A stretch of DNA of 64,000 nt from Glomus cerebriforme (Eukaryota; Glomeromycota; Glomeromycetes; Glomerales; Glomeraceae). The translations under genes and the position numbers were made by a program. Location of the stretch: positions 48,191 to 112,190 of the forward strand of contig QKYT01000029.1 of NCBI GenBank assembly GCA_003550305.1, read 5' to 3'. Each line of letters opens with the position of its first letter. Position 1 is the first letter of the stretch. The notes under the pieces are model-generated. The model had not been told where the DNA came from. It did no database searches and worked only from the letters and a program-made list of their open reading frames with translations. Positions 1 through 11,115 of this stretch are shown in pieces.

Positions 1-1250
1 GTCGAAACTTTCTTTTCAGAACGTAAGTTTCATAACAAAATGTCATTTTTTTTTTGTTTTTTTTTAAGAAACGTTCTAACCGAATGTTTCTTCTTTTTTT
101 GTAGATTCAGCCCTAGGAATTTGGGATTGGAAACGTAAGTTTCATAATGAATCATTTCATTACGAAACTTCATTTTTTTTTGTTTTTTTTTTTAAGAAAC
201 ATTCTAACAAATGTTTCTTCTTTTTTTGTAGATTCAACCCTGGGAATTCAGGATTGGAAATGTAAGTTTTGTAACAAATTTGGCTCTGGAAATTCAGGAT
301 TAGAAACGTAAGTTTCATAACGTTCATTTCGCTATGAAACTTCATTTTTTTTGTTTTTTTTCTTTAAGAAATGTTCTAACTGAACATTTTTTTTTTGTAG
401 ATTCGGCTCTGGGAATTTAGAATTAGAAAAGAAATGTAAGTTTCGTAATAAATTACTTCTTTACGAACTTTCATTTTTTTTGGTTTTTTTCTTTAAAAAA
501 CGTTCTAACTGAACATTTCTTCTTTTTTTGTAGATTCAGCTCTGGGAATTCGGGATTAGAAACGTAAGTTTCATAACGTTCATTTTATTACGAAATTTCA
601 TTTTTTTTTTATTTTTTTCTTTAAGAAATATTCTAACTGAACGTTTCTTTTTTTGTAGATTCGGCTCTGGGAATTCAGAATCAGAAAAGAAACGTAAGTT
701 TCGTAATGAATTACTTCGTTATGAACTTTTATTTTTTTTTGGTTTTTTCTTTAAGAAACGTTCTAACTGAACGTTTTTTCTTTTTTTTTGTAGATTCGAC
801 TCTGGGAATTCAGAATTGGAAATGTAAGTTTTGTAACATTCATTTTGTTATGAAACTTCATTGTTTTTTTGTTTTTTTCTTTAAGAAATGTTCTAACTGA
901 ACGTTTCTTTTTTTTTGTAGATTCAGCTCTAAGAATTCAGAATCGGAAAAGAAATGTAAGTTTCGTAACGAATTACTTCGTTATGAACTTTCATTTTTTT
1001 TGNTTTTTTCTTTAAGAANTGTTCTAACTGAACGTTTCTTTTTTTTTGTAGATTCAGCTCTGGAAATTCAGAATCAGAAAAGAAACGTAAGTTTCGTAAT
1101 GAATTACTTCATCATTTTTTCATTTTTTCTTTCTTTATTAGAAACGTTCTAATTGACTGTTTCTTTTTTTTTGTAGTTTGCTTCTAAAACGTAAGTTTCG
1201 TAATGTTCATTTCATTACGAAACTTCATTTTTTTTTGTTTATATGTTTTT
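1..1250 (+). repeat. Tandem array of intron/mini-exon-like units
   Basis: About ten diverged units of about 128-132 bp. Each holds a GTAAGTTTC donor-like box, a T tract, a CTAAC branch-site-like box and a TTTTTTGTAG acceptor-like box. Donor-like GTs start at 23, 135, 262, 308, 436, 564, 694, 824, 956, 1087 and 1191; acceptor AGs end at 104, 231, 400, 533, 658, 793, 920, 1051 and 1176. The segments between acceptor and next donor are 30 or 35 nt and start ATTC(A/G)GC. From 308 on, 35- and 30-nt segments mostly alternate, giving a higher-order period of about 256-263 bp. The unit starting at 262 has lost its intron interior. Joined mini-exons do not keep one reading frame (30 and 35 nt), so a coding role looks unlikely. 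The array runs off the left edge. Confidence 0.85.
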
Positions 1251-2141
1251 TCTTATTTTTATTGCTTATCGCTTGACATTTTTTTTATTTTTATCATTTA
1301 ANNTTTTTTTTCTTATTTTATCGTTACATTTTTTATTTTTATTACTTAACATTTTTTCTTATTTTTATCGCTANATTTTTTTCGTTTAGTTAGTTTAGTT
1401 TAGTTTTACATTATTTTATGATATTTTATATAATAAAATAAATGCAAAGAATTATTTATCCTTTATAAAACATTATCATATTGGTTAAATTTTGATTTTT
1501 ATCATTTGTATTTCTTATCGTTCAGGTTATTTATCGTTAGCATATTTATTGGTGTTTATCGAAATCGATGTTTATTATTTAAATATTTATCGATATTTAT
1601 TATTAAGTGTTAAAATCTGATATTTTATCACTATTTATCCACATCAAATTCACTCGACGAGTTCAATTATTATTGATATATATCACATATTATAATTAAT
1701 GTGATAAATAACGATAAAGAGATATATATCGCTATATATCCCTTGAAAAAATTTCCTGATGAAAATCCTTTTTTCCTCTTAAATTCGGAAAAAAGAAACA
1801 GATAATAACTATATATTATATTACTCTGCAACTCAAAGTAAAAGATAACTTTTTTCTTCCACATTAAAGATCAAAGAAGGGCAAAAATTCCAATAAATTT
1901 CAAATTTACCACATTAATAACCATCAAAATCAACAATCAAATGAACTCGTATTTTCTGCAAAGTAATAATAAAGTAAGTTAGTTTATTGCTTGGCTAGTT
2001 TCTCTAAACATATCATCACGATATTAATCGATTTTTTCACTTCTATAGATGTTCCAAAATAAATCAGACATATTACTCTTCTTGTTATATATCAGTATTT
2101 TGATCTTCGCTGAGATGCATACAATAGACGCAGTGAAATTA
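1251..2141. other. T-rich degenerate repeat and AT-rich spacer, no gene seen
   Basis: From 1250 to about 1385 there are short degenerate repeats of T-rich text with TTATCGCTT/TTTACATT cores, probably the decayed tail of the left array. From 1400 to 2141 I see only AT-rich sequence with no supported exon. Confidence 0.5.
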
Positions 2142-2455
2142 CCGTATATAGCGGGCCACAGTACCCCGGGTATCTTGCAAAAATCGGGGGTTTGACCCTG
2201 TACCCCCGGGTACTAAATAAAACCTAAAAATTCCGTTTTTTGCGAATATCTCACGATATACCGGTCCAATTTGAACGATCTTTTTTTTATTATGAAGAGC
2301 TCAATGAGAGCTATCAAACAAAAAAAAGATGGCTCAAATCTGATCACTGGATCACGAGATAATTGTAAAATATCCCCCCGGATACTATACAATTCTATTA
2401 AATTTTTCAAGAGGGGTACTATGCATAGGGGGGTACTATGGCCCGTGATATACGG
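2142..2455. mobile_element. MITE with ~27-bp TIRs and TA flanks (Tc1/mariner-like)
   Basis: Imperfect inverted ends: the left end reads CCGTATATAGCGGGCCACAG, continuing TACCCC to 2167. The right end (2430-2455) is its reverse complement with few changes (CCGTATATCACGGGCCATAG). Both ends are flanked by TA (2140-2141 and 2456-2457), as expected for Tc1/mariner-type insertion. G/C runs recur inside, including a palindrome at 2199-2212. No transposase is encoded, so this is a non-autonomous element. Confidence 0.7.
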
Positions 2456-3646
2456 TACTCACATGAATCTCGTCAATGGCACAGTATATCAAACGGTAAA
2501 TGGCATCTTCACGTGCCGAATTCTTAAAACTTTGCACAGTATTGTACCGGTGATAACGCAGAAAAAATTAAGCTTGTATATAATGTGAAATGGAATGTTA
2601 TGAAAATGAAGTATATTAGTAAATATGAATCAGAAATATTACATTACTTGGAAAGGACATTATTAATCTCTGGAATACTTCTTATAGGATCGAAATTATC
2701 TAATCTTGGGAAAGTTCTTAATCCGTGTGGGTGGAAAAGTTTGTAAATATAATTTATCTCGTGTTTGTAGAAAAGGTTGTGAGAATCTATTAGTTAGCAA
2801 CAGATATAGAATCAAATTAGCTATAGAATCAAATTAACTATAGAATCAAATTAGCTATAGAAATTATTCAGGGAGCAAAGGAATAATATGATGCTGGGAC
2901 TTGCATTAAATTGCCTAGAATCCGCGTACTTCCTTTCTCATCGATAGCATCATATATTTTGTTAATTTTATATTACTTAGTTTAATAATAATGAAAAAAT
3001 AATAATAATTCGCTTACGACTTGGGATTTGATTAACTATGTTATCTGGTATGTTAATTAATAATTTTTGATTAGCAAAAATGTGAGACAAAAGTTAATTC
3101 GTTGAAATTTTAAAGAATTGAGATAGCAAATGAAAAAACTAAAGACAGGCCTTTTGAAATGTGATTGATGCAATTATTGAAAAAAAATAACAACTAGCAT
3201 TGAAGCATATCCATCTGATCGAGCGCAGTCATTCACAGATGGACTCCCAATCAGCAATAATGTCCCTGTTTATCCAGATAAATGAGCTCAGTCTTTTCCT
3301 GACCTTCAACTTACTAATACCTAGCAGATGCTTGCGCAGGGGTTGTGATTTTCATAATTATATGAAAACATTCATAGAATACAAGCAAATAAGCTCAGTT
3401 TTTTCTGCTTGAGTAAACCAGCTGTGCTTTACAGTAATTTTTTTTTTCAAATTTATATTGATGTAATCTGTGTAATGATATGATATATTGCTGATTTTTT
3501 AGTTTGTAAGTGCGTCTTTTTAGTAAATTCCTTAATTACAATGAAATGAGAACACACAAGGTTCGTGAACAGCAAAAAAAATCTTGAAAAATGCCATAGA
3601 TTCTCGTCCGACAAACTTCTTTGTGAAATACAAATATCACAGTAAA
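2456..3646. other. AT-rich spacer, no gene seen
   Basis: No supported exon. The only structure noticed is a short tandem repeat at about 2806-2864. Confidence 0.5.
2806..2864. repeat. 18-bp short tandem repeat (~3.3 copies)
   Basis: The unit ATAGAATCAAATTAGCT is repeated in tandem with one or two substitutions. Confidence 0.75.
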
Positions 3647-4009
3647 ATGTCTGATAATCGTGATTATGAGTTTCAGTTAATTGAAGTTTTACAAGACGAA
3701 CCATCTTCAGAAAGGTTATTAATTTTAATTAATTTTTATTTAAGCTTAAAAGACTGAAGTGGGTACTTACAAAGCCACCTTCAAATAATAGAAAAAAGGA
3801 AATGCAAATCGCATGTTTCATTTCATGATTAGTTAGATAGTTGACTTGATGCTGATGTAACCGAGACTTCTTATACATCAAATCAAAGTTTTTCATGAGA
3901 TTATGAAGATGAGAATGGAGTTGCTTCATCAATAATCAAAAGAAGAATTAATTATTTTATTGATGAGAAGATTGAGGGTAGTAGTGAAATTGAAGGAGAA
4001 GTTGACAAG
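3647..4009 (+). pseudogene. Decayed exons of an unidentified gene
   Basis: Two stretches with coding character. An ATG at 3647 opens 21 codons rich in acidic and hydrophobic residues (MSDNRDYEFQLIEVLQ...) to about 3711. A second segment, about 3850-4009, encodes an acidic peptide ending ...EGSSEIEGEVDK and is followed by a good GTAAGT donor at 4010; a TGCAG acceptor follows at about 4082. Several stops interrupt the frame. I do not recognise the family. It could be a remnant of a lineage-specific repeated gene, or chance. Confidence 0.3.
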
Positions 4010-5073
4010 GTAAGTAACTTGTAACAATAATAATTCAAACAAAAATGCATTTGTAACATTATTAACCCTTTTTTATCATGCAGGTTAATTCATTTTCCAA
4101 ATTTGATCTATCTGTTTTTTTTAAGTAGTATGAAAGCATTTTCACTTGGAACTCAAAACCCTCTTCAAAATATTGCAACAATTAAGCAAGTGCATCTTAA
4201 CGTGTTTGTACATTCATGTCTTGATAGTACTTTATAGAACATAGCAAAAATATATTATGAGTATGGCAAGATAACGCTGATAAATTCCAAATTATATATA
4301 TGGAAAGTTTCAAGTCAGTTGTGAAGTAAGATAAAGAAATTACTGACACTAAAAAAATATATATTCGAAAATTGTAAAAGAAGTAATTAAAAATCATAAG
4401 CATTTACCAAAGAGGTTGTTTATATTTGATGGGAAGAATTTTTGACTATGTTTTCATTTATATTATCTGAATTAGTGATTTGGGTGAAAGTGGTTTAGAA
4501 GAGTTTGGGTTTGAGGTGAAATTAGTTTAGGAGGGTTTAGGTTATAATTTAGGAATTCATCAGAAAGTTTAGTCTGAATCATTAATTTGGATTACTGTGA
4601 TATGTATACTTTTTTTATTTATATTATGAGGAAGTATTAATATTTACTACCAATATCAATTTAGGAAATTTTTGACTAAATGAGATTGATAATGCCAATT
4701 TACTATGGGGATTTTTAGGGATGCAAGATTTTGTGTATTTTTATGAATGTATATTGAAATGGATGGTAAGTATTATTGCAGGATTTTATATTATATGCAT
4801 CAAAAATTCGCTAACTTTACATATTGATTATAAATTTTAGTTATTGGTTTAGGATGTAATAAAATCCTTTGATGATACAAGATCTGAAAAGAGACCCTCA
4901 CAACTCTCATATGTGAATTCCCTTCTTCAACTGAATAAATGATTTATAATAATATTTATTAGATAAAGCATCCTTTTATATATTTTTATCAAGATTATTT
5001 TATTTCTTTATTATTATGAAATAATGATTAAATTGCTTATTTTGTATAATAATATAATATTAAAGCTTAAACA
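4010..5073. other. AT-rich spacer, no gene seen
   Basis: Apart from a loosely repetitive GGTTTAGGAGGGTTTAGG-like stretch at about 4490-4560, nothing is recognisable. Confidence 0.45.
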
Positions 5074-5485
5074 AAATGTGTGATAGGTTTGTGACACAGT
5101 TAGCTAATGTATCATAACAAAAAATCATAAAAAGAAAATTTTTTATATTAACATATAGCCTTTAAAAATTACTAAATATACTTAATTTCAGTTGTTTTAC
5201 AAGTTTATTTAGAGTGTTAAAAGTAATTTTAAATATCATTATTGATTTATTTGACAAAAATTTTTATTTTTGTCAAATTCATTTTTGAAAATGATTAGCA
5301 AAGACAATAAAATCAATCATTTATATGTAAAGTCAAAAATAGAATTTTAAATTTTTTTTCAAAATACAAGTAAACTTGAGCAGTAGAAAATATATCTATA
5401 GTAAAAATTTAAAAGCTTTATATCAGAAAAAATCTGTTATGTATTTTTTTGAAAAATTGCTATGTCACAAACCTGGTACACATTT
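5074..5485. mobile_element. MITE with GGTTTGTGACA-type TIRs (family D, copy 1)
   Basis: The left end, AAATGTGTGATAGGTTTGTG at 5074, matches the reverse complement of the right end, which reads AAATGTGTACCAGGTTTGTG inward from 5485. The interior, about 5300-5450, matches the reverse complement of about 46763-46960, including a shared 20-mer, AAATCAATCATTTATATGTA. Two copies in one window support a dispersed repeat family. No coding capacity. Confidence 0.7.
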
Positions 5486-5756
5486 AAGGAATGCAATATT
5501 AAATGCTTAACTTTTCTAAATTGTGAAATAAAAATAGAAATTATGTGATTAGAATTCAGACCCTTAGATAAATGGTAGATTTTTTTTTCTTTTTTATGAT
5601 TTCAATAAGATAGGGTGATTAAAAGGTAATAGCATTTATTATTATTTATATTGATCAATTTCACATGAAACTGCAATTCACTAGATTTACTTTTTATTGC
5701 TTATTGTTAAATACGTCTTTTTATTTGTGTTTTTTCTATCAACTTATCAGCGACAG

Positions 5757-5975
5757 TATTCTGAACAGATCAGTTCAAATCAGATTTGATTTGAATCTAA
5801 TCTAATCTGAATCCAGTCTGAAACAGATTTGAACAGATCTAAATCTGATTAAATCTAATCTAAACTGATTTGAAACTGATTCAGATTTGAACCAAACTAA
5901 TCTGGATCTAATTAATCTGAAATCAAACTGAACTAAAACTGATTCAAATCTAAAACTAAACTGATCTGAATCTAA
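5757..5975. repeat. AAATCAGATTT-type simple-repeat block (left)
   Basis: Dense degenerate iterations of (A)ATCTGATT and its complement, with many self-complementary 8-12-mers. Similar blocks occur at about 6885-6985 and 7615-7650. The text at 5757 (TTCTGAACAGATCAG) resembles the complement of about 7630-7652, so these blocks may be the ends of one decayed inverted-repeat element. Confidence 0.6.
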
Positions 5976-6830
5976 TTGTTCATTTAGTTTCCTAAAAAGA
6001 AGAGAAGGGAGACGTTAATTATATTCTCTGAAAGTAAAAAAAAATGAAAAGAAATAAATGAAAAAAAAAGGGAGATATTAATTATATTTTCTAAAAGTAA
6101 AAAAATAAAAAAAATAAATGAATTCATCTTTTAGTTCATTTGTTCAAATTTTGTTTATTTGACTTCATCCATTCAGCTGGTTTTCTAAAAAAGAGAAGAG
6201 AAATGTTAATTACATTCTCTGAAAGTAAAAAAAATGAAAAGAAATGAACAAACTAATTTCTTAGTTTATTCATTCAAGTTCTGTTCGTTCGGCTTTATCT
6301 ATTCATCTAGTTTCCTAAAAAAAAGAAAAGGGAGACATTAATTATGTTTCCTGAAAGTAAAAAAATAAATGAAATGAATGAACTTATCTTTTAGTTTATT
6401 TGTTTAAGTTCCATTCATTCAGTTTCATTCGTTCATTCAGTTTCCTAAAAAAAAGAGAAGAGAGACATTAATTACATTTTCTAAAAGTAAAAAAACCTCT
6501 TAGTTTGTTTGTTCAAATTTCATCTATTCAGCTTCATCCATTCATCCAGTTTTCTAAAAAAAAAGAAAAGGGAATATTAATTACTTCCTCTAATAATTAA
6601 TAAAGTAAAAAAAGAATGAACTTTACGTTCGTTCAAGATTCCAGTCATTCAGCTTCGTCTGTTCATCCAGTTTTCTAAAAAAAGAGAAAGGAGAACGTTA
6701 ATTATGTTCTCTAATAATTAATAAAGTAAATAAAGAAACAAACTCACCTTTAATTCATTTAGGAATAATTTGATCAGGTTTTTTCATTCATCCAGATTCC
6801 ATCTCTAAAAAAAAAGAAGGGAAAGATCAT
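5976..6830. repeat. ~125-bp satellite-like tandem array (about 7 copies)
   Basis: A unit of roughly 110-134 bp recurs: CATTCAGTTTCCTAAAAA, then an AGAGAAGGGAGA-like purine run, TTAATTAYATTCTCTGAAAG, an A-rich stretch and a TTYGTTCAAGTTC stretch. TTAATTA...CT(A/G)AAAG cores sit at about 6015, 6079, 6205, 6339, 6468, 6576 and 6698. The array lies between two ATCTGAT-rich blocks. No coding potential. Confidence 0.75.
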
Positions 6831-7996
6831 AAAAAAATAAAAATAAAAATAAAAAATTTTTTTATTTTATTGATATTTAATATATAAAAATCTGAATCTG
6901 ATCGGATCAGATCCAGATTTTTTTGTACCATGATCTGATCAGATCAGATCAGATTCAAATCAGATTTATTTAATTCAGATTAAATCTACAAATCTTAATT
7001 GCTGATTCGTGACTCAACGATACAAAATGATCAGCAATCTATAATTAATTTTGACGCAAATTTATATATTAAATACTTATTAGTTTGGAATGGTGTTTGC
7101 ACCAGCTTAAAAATATGTCCAACAACTTAAATACACTATAAATTTACTAAAAAAGAATATTTTATTACCTGAATATGTCTTTTTAAAACCGGTAAATCTA
7201 AAAAGTACCANAAAAAATAATAAATAAAATAATAGAAAAAAATATTTTTTAAGTGTTATTTTATTAATTTNAGTATGAATATATTATATATTTTTCAATA
7301 GTATTAAAAAAAACCTGGTAAATCTAACAAAATTNATNTATAAAAATTGTAAAATTAGCTAAAATATAAACTGGAATGGTGACTTCCTCCATAGTAAACT
7401 CGTTGAATTTTATAATGAAAGATAAAAAAATTTTTTTTTGTGGCTTATCCAGATTTCATAATATTGATTGGTAAGTTATTGTTACATTTAAGCATGACTA
7501 TGTNGGACAAAATTGAAGTTAAAACATGTGAATTGACNTCATTCATATAAGGATCTGTGANAAATTTACTAATTAATTTTGTATCATTGAGTGGCAGATT
7601 GGCAATTAAATTTGCAAATTAATCTGAATCAGATCAGATTTTTTTCAGAACACTAATCAGTGAAATTCGCCAAGAAAAAAATAATCACTTTTATTTTTGC
7701 AAATTAAAGGTGAAATCTAATTAACCAATCATCTCATAATTTGAAAATAATTCAATGTTATGATAATGTCAGGAAAGTATTATAAAACTAGTAAGAAGGC
7801 CAGAGTAATATAAATACATCATAAACTTACTTGAATTAAATTTAACTGAATCAAATAAAAATAAATCTGATATTTTATTATAATATACTTATTACAAACT
7901 ACTATAAATTTTAAAATATATTAAATAGGTAAATTGTAAGTTTTTAAATTTAATTAGAATTAATTAAATTATTACTTATTTTTATATATAATTATT
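6831..7996. other. ATCTGAT-rich block and AT-rich spacer
   Basis: ATCTGATCAGATC-type palindromic repeats lie at about 6885-6985 and again at 7615-7650. Between them is AT-rich sequence with several N positions. No exon is supported. Confidence 0.5.
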
Positions 7997-8388
7997 GGGC
8001 AAATGTATATCTCGCAGGGGTGCGACATCATTATTCATCGCCTCCAATTTGTCATTCCTGTGTCATACCCTCCGACTTTCATTTTTACTATTTATTCTAG
8101 GGACTTAGAATTTTTTCAAGGTGTGAAATCCTATTTGTCACATGTTAATCGTTACATACCTTAATTTTGGCCGAAAACTTTAATTCTGTCAGAATTTTTA
8201 TTTTTGGACATTATGTAACGTTATATAGACCAAAAAAAGGAAATTTTGTTTCTCTTCAAAATCAAAATTTAGGTTACACAAGATTCCCAAAAAAGGAATT
8301 TTTCTTAATTTCGGCTGGAATTACTGAATTAGGAAAATTCCCAGTGATGTATAAATGTCTCACCTCCATGCTAGATCTAGATTTACCC
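7997..8388. mobile_element. 392-bp MITE, family A, copy 1
   Basis: Starts GGGCAAATGTATATCTCGCA and ends at GATTTACCC, giving imperfect inverted termini (GGGYAAATNTA...). It is nearly identical along its length to the element at 57278-57669, and both copies are exactly 392 bp. No target-site duplication is visible here because the right edge abuts another element. Non-coding: the long open frame across it is not conserved between copies. Confidence 0.85.
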
Positions 8389-8765
8389 TTTATCGTCATG
8401 GCGATGCATCGCCACTCCACGTGACTTATACTATATAATAATTTGTCACCCCCTGCGTCATACCGTAGTTTTCCATTTTTACTATTTATTCTAGGGACAG
8501 AATTTTTTCGGTATGATAAATACTATTTGTCACATGTTATTCATTATATGTTTAATTTTGCCCAAATTTTATAACGCTGGCCAAAATATCCTTATTTGGA
8601 TCTTAGGTAATATTACACAATCCAAAAAGGCAATTTTATTTCTCTCGAAAATTGAAATTTTGGGTTATGCAAGATTCCTAAAAAGGCAATTTCAATGCAA
8701 ATCATTTAATTCCGGCCGGAATTATGAATCACGTGACACTGGCGATGCATCGCCATGGTGATAAA
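8389..8765. mobile_element. 377-bp MITE with GCGATGCATCGC-type TIRs
   Basis: Ends are inverted over about 36 bp: TTTATCGTCATGGCGATGCA on the left and the complement of TTTATCACCATGGCGATGCA on the right. These termini resemble those of the MULE at 53108-57029 and the lone TIR at 50420-50628. The interior is a diverged copy of family A (for example TTTTTACTATTTATTCTAGG and TATTTGTCACATGTTA), so this looks like a chimera of family A interior with MULE-type ends. It abuts the preceding MITE with no spacer. Confidence 0.75.
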
Positions 8766-9160
8766 TTACAAAAAAATCAATAAGTGATAACTATTAAGAT
8801 AATCTTACTATATAAAAGAATATTTATAATATATAAAAAGTTTTAATAAAACTCTATTAATTTTTTAAAAAGTGATTCATTAGTATTATAATAATCATAT
8901 AAAGATACTTTTAGTTTTTTTTATTATTTAAATTTTCTTTAAATATAACTTACTATATTATATATAAAGAGTGTTGCTAACTTACATCTGGAGTGAAGAT
9001 CACGTGAGGTGACTATCATCTGGGTGATTTCACTTTTTATTGTCATATCACGTGATTTTTATTATTTTTTATATAAATTTATTTTTTTTTTTAAAATACG
9101 AATCAAAAATTTCAAAATAGTAACTTTATTGATTGAACAATAGATGATTATTATGCATTA

Positions 9161-9777
9161 CTACATCTCCTGTTCCATTCCATAATCTTCCTCATTCTTC
9201 TTATTTTCTTCATCTACATCCCTTAATGTTACGTTTTCCCTTTCTCCCATTTCACTTAATAATACAAGTGTTTCTGCTGCATTATTACTTGCCTTCCTTA
9301 TTGCCACATTCTCTTTATGAATTTTAACATAATCAGATACTAAAAATATTTATAAGAAGTTACACTCCATAACTAAGATTCAAATAGTAAAATCGATAAT
9401 ATTTACCTGGCTTCTTTCAAAACATGCTTAAAAATTCTTCGTAATACCTCTTATCAAGTTTCATAATTCTTTCTCTTTTTCCTTTCACGTAATTATCCAT
9501 TAACTAATAAAATAATAGTTAAGATTAATTATTTATAGCTGAAAGATAATAAGTTATGAAAGTTAAATGAATATTTTATTTACATTGAAATCTCGTACAG
9601 ACCTTGAAATTTTTCGCTAACAGTACTCCTCGAATATCTTATACCAAATTTCAAATTAATTTTACTTGTAAGCTCTTTCCAAAAAAAAATTTTTTCTTTT
9701 AGTTCAAAAGAATAATAGTATACATTCGTCTTTTTTCATTTATCAATTAACATTTGTAATTGATCTTCTTTCCACAT
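9161..9777 (-). pseudogene. SANT/Myb-like DNA-binding protein remnant, 3 exons
   Basis: Minus-strand exons 9777-9584, 9503-9407 and 9339-9161 have GTAAAT donors and TTAG acceptors. Exon 1 encodes MWKEDQLQMLIDK, then an in-frame TGA, then ...FELKEKIFFWKELTSKINLKFG and ...TVSEKFQGL. The spacing of W, F-W and K-F-x-x-L is that of trihelix/SANT-like domains. Exon 2 continues with NYVKGKRERIMKLDKRYYEEF and another in-frame stop; exon 3 is an acidic C-terminus ending MEQEM. The two in-frame stops make it a pseudogene or a damaged transposon accessory gene. The start is the first Met of the recognisable domain and could be wrong. Confidence 0.5.
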
Positions 9778-10066
9778 ATTAATAGTTTTTCAAAGAAAAT
9801 TTTAATAAAAAATATTTGAATTTGATGAATTTGATAGAAAGTTCAAAAAAAACTATATCCTTAAATGGCTTTAAAGATAAAAAAATTATATTTTGTATTT
9901 GATGTATTGAATTAGTTAGTTTATTTTTCAAATTTGTCTTCATCAAATTAGTTATTTTACTTTTATCAGATGATGCAACAAATTACTATGGTATCTAAAT
10001 TGAAAAAAAAGCCTAACTAAATTAATCTGATTATTCAATCTAAATTCTTATCATGACATAACTTAT

Positions 10067-10203
10067 AAATCTAATTAAAATACATGTGACATATCTGTGA
10101 CATACTTGCGACAAATGCTATAAATCTAATTAAAATACACATGACATACCTGTGATATATCCGCAACAAATGCTATATGAATCCAATTAAAATACATGTG
10201 TAA
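10067..10203. repeat. ~57-bp direct repeat (about 2.4 copies)
   Basis: Units begin AAATCTAATTAAAATACA and contain GACATACCTGTGA and CGACAAATGCTAT. Copies start at about 10067, 10123 and 10180. Confidence 0.7.
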
Positions 10204-10349
10204 GAAAAAAAAAAAAAAAAAAATAAGTGATTTCTTCAATCTTATGTTACCATTAATCATTAAACTTTACTATCACATGATGTTATTACTAATACTAACA
10301 GTACAAATAAACATTCATAAAAAAAAATTTGCTACAAATTTTTTGATCT

Positions 10350-10614
10350 TTAGTTATTCAGATATCTTGGAGCATAATGGCCAACTTGATTACAATTTTT
10401 ATGTCTTTCTCTTTTTTGCCCTCTTGATTTGCTACAACTTCTATCAGAAGAATTATATAAAGATCTATAAAATTCAAATATTGGTAGATCAGGAGAGTTA
10501 TACTGATAAATTGTGAACAGGTCAGAATCATTGTATGAAGAATTATAATAAGAATTGAATAACAGGTCAGAAGTATAGGGAAAATTTGTATTTATATTTG
10601 GAACAATATTTTCC
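10350..10614 (-). pseudogene. CCHC zinc-knuckle protein C-terminal remnant
   Basis: The open frame from the Met at 10614 runs through a Tyr/Asn/Ser-rich stretch into KSRGQKRERHKNCNQVGHYA and stops at 10350. The last part matches a C-x2-C-x4-H-x4-C knuckle (core CNQVGH) but with the first and last Cys replaced (H and Y). Such knuckles end MULE transposases and retroelement Gag proteins; the knuckle of the MULE at 55843 is comparable. The open frame extends upstream to 10805, but that part looks unrelated and hydrophobic. Confidence 0.4.
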
Positions 10615-11115
10615 ATTATAAGTGGTTTTGTTAATAGTTTAAAGTTTCGTATAGATGCTATAACTGATAAGAATCTTATTTTAGGAAACAATACTTTAGA
10701 GAAATAGAAAAGATATATGCTTATAGACAGTGCAAAAATAAAATGTCCTTTTGAAACCTTTAGAAAACAACATGCTAATGAGTGTGAAATTTTTCTTCGA
10801 AACAAATAGCATAGATGTAAATTACATCATTTATATAAACAATGGCAATTTTGTATCACAATCATTATAAATATTATATCATTCACATATCTCAATTTTA
10901 ATCAGGCGTTATCACTCTATTGACTAAAAATTACAAAAAAAAAAATTAAAATATAAAAATGAATCAGGTGATATCACCTCAAACTATATTCAAATTATTA
11001 AATTATAAAATTAATCAGGTGATATCACCTGAATTATATCACTTCAGATATAAAAATTATCAGGTTAAATCATTCGAGTGAAAAATTGTTAAATCATCCT
11101 AGTGCAAGTTAGTTA

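Larger units (their letters stand above)
8975..11115. mobile_element. Possible decayed DNA transposon (8.98-11.1 kb)
   Basis: Left CTAACTTACATCTGGAGTGA (8977) and right CTAACTTGCACTAGGATGAT (complement, ending near 11115) may be degenerate inverted ends. GGTGATATCACC palindromes occur near the right end (10968-11035). Between them on the minus strand are remnants of a SANT/Myb-like DNA-binding gene and a CCHC zinc-knuckle reading frame. A Myb-like protein inside inverted ends recalls PIF/Harbinger elements, but no Harbinger nuclease is recognisable, so the class is a guess. Confidence 0.35.

Noticed and set aside
706..900. Open frame across the left array
   Set aside because: It is Phe-rich low-complexity translated from T tracts of two repeat units and is not preserved between units.
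8167..8761. Open frames of 82-85 codons
   Set aside because: They lie inside MITE copies; the homologous 57278-57669 copy does not keep the frames.
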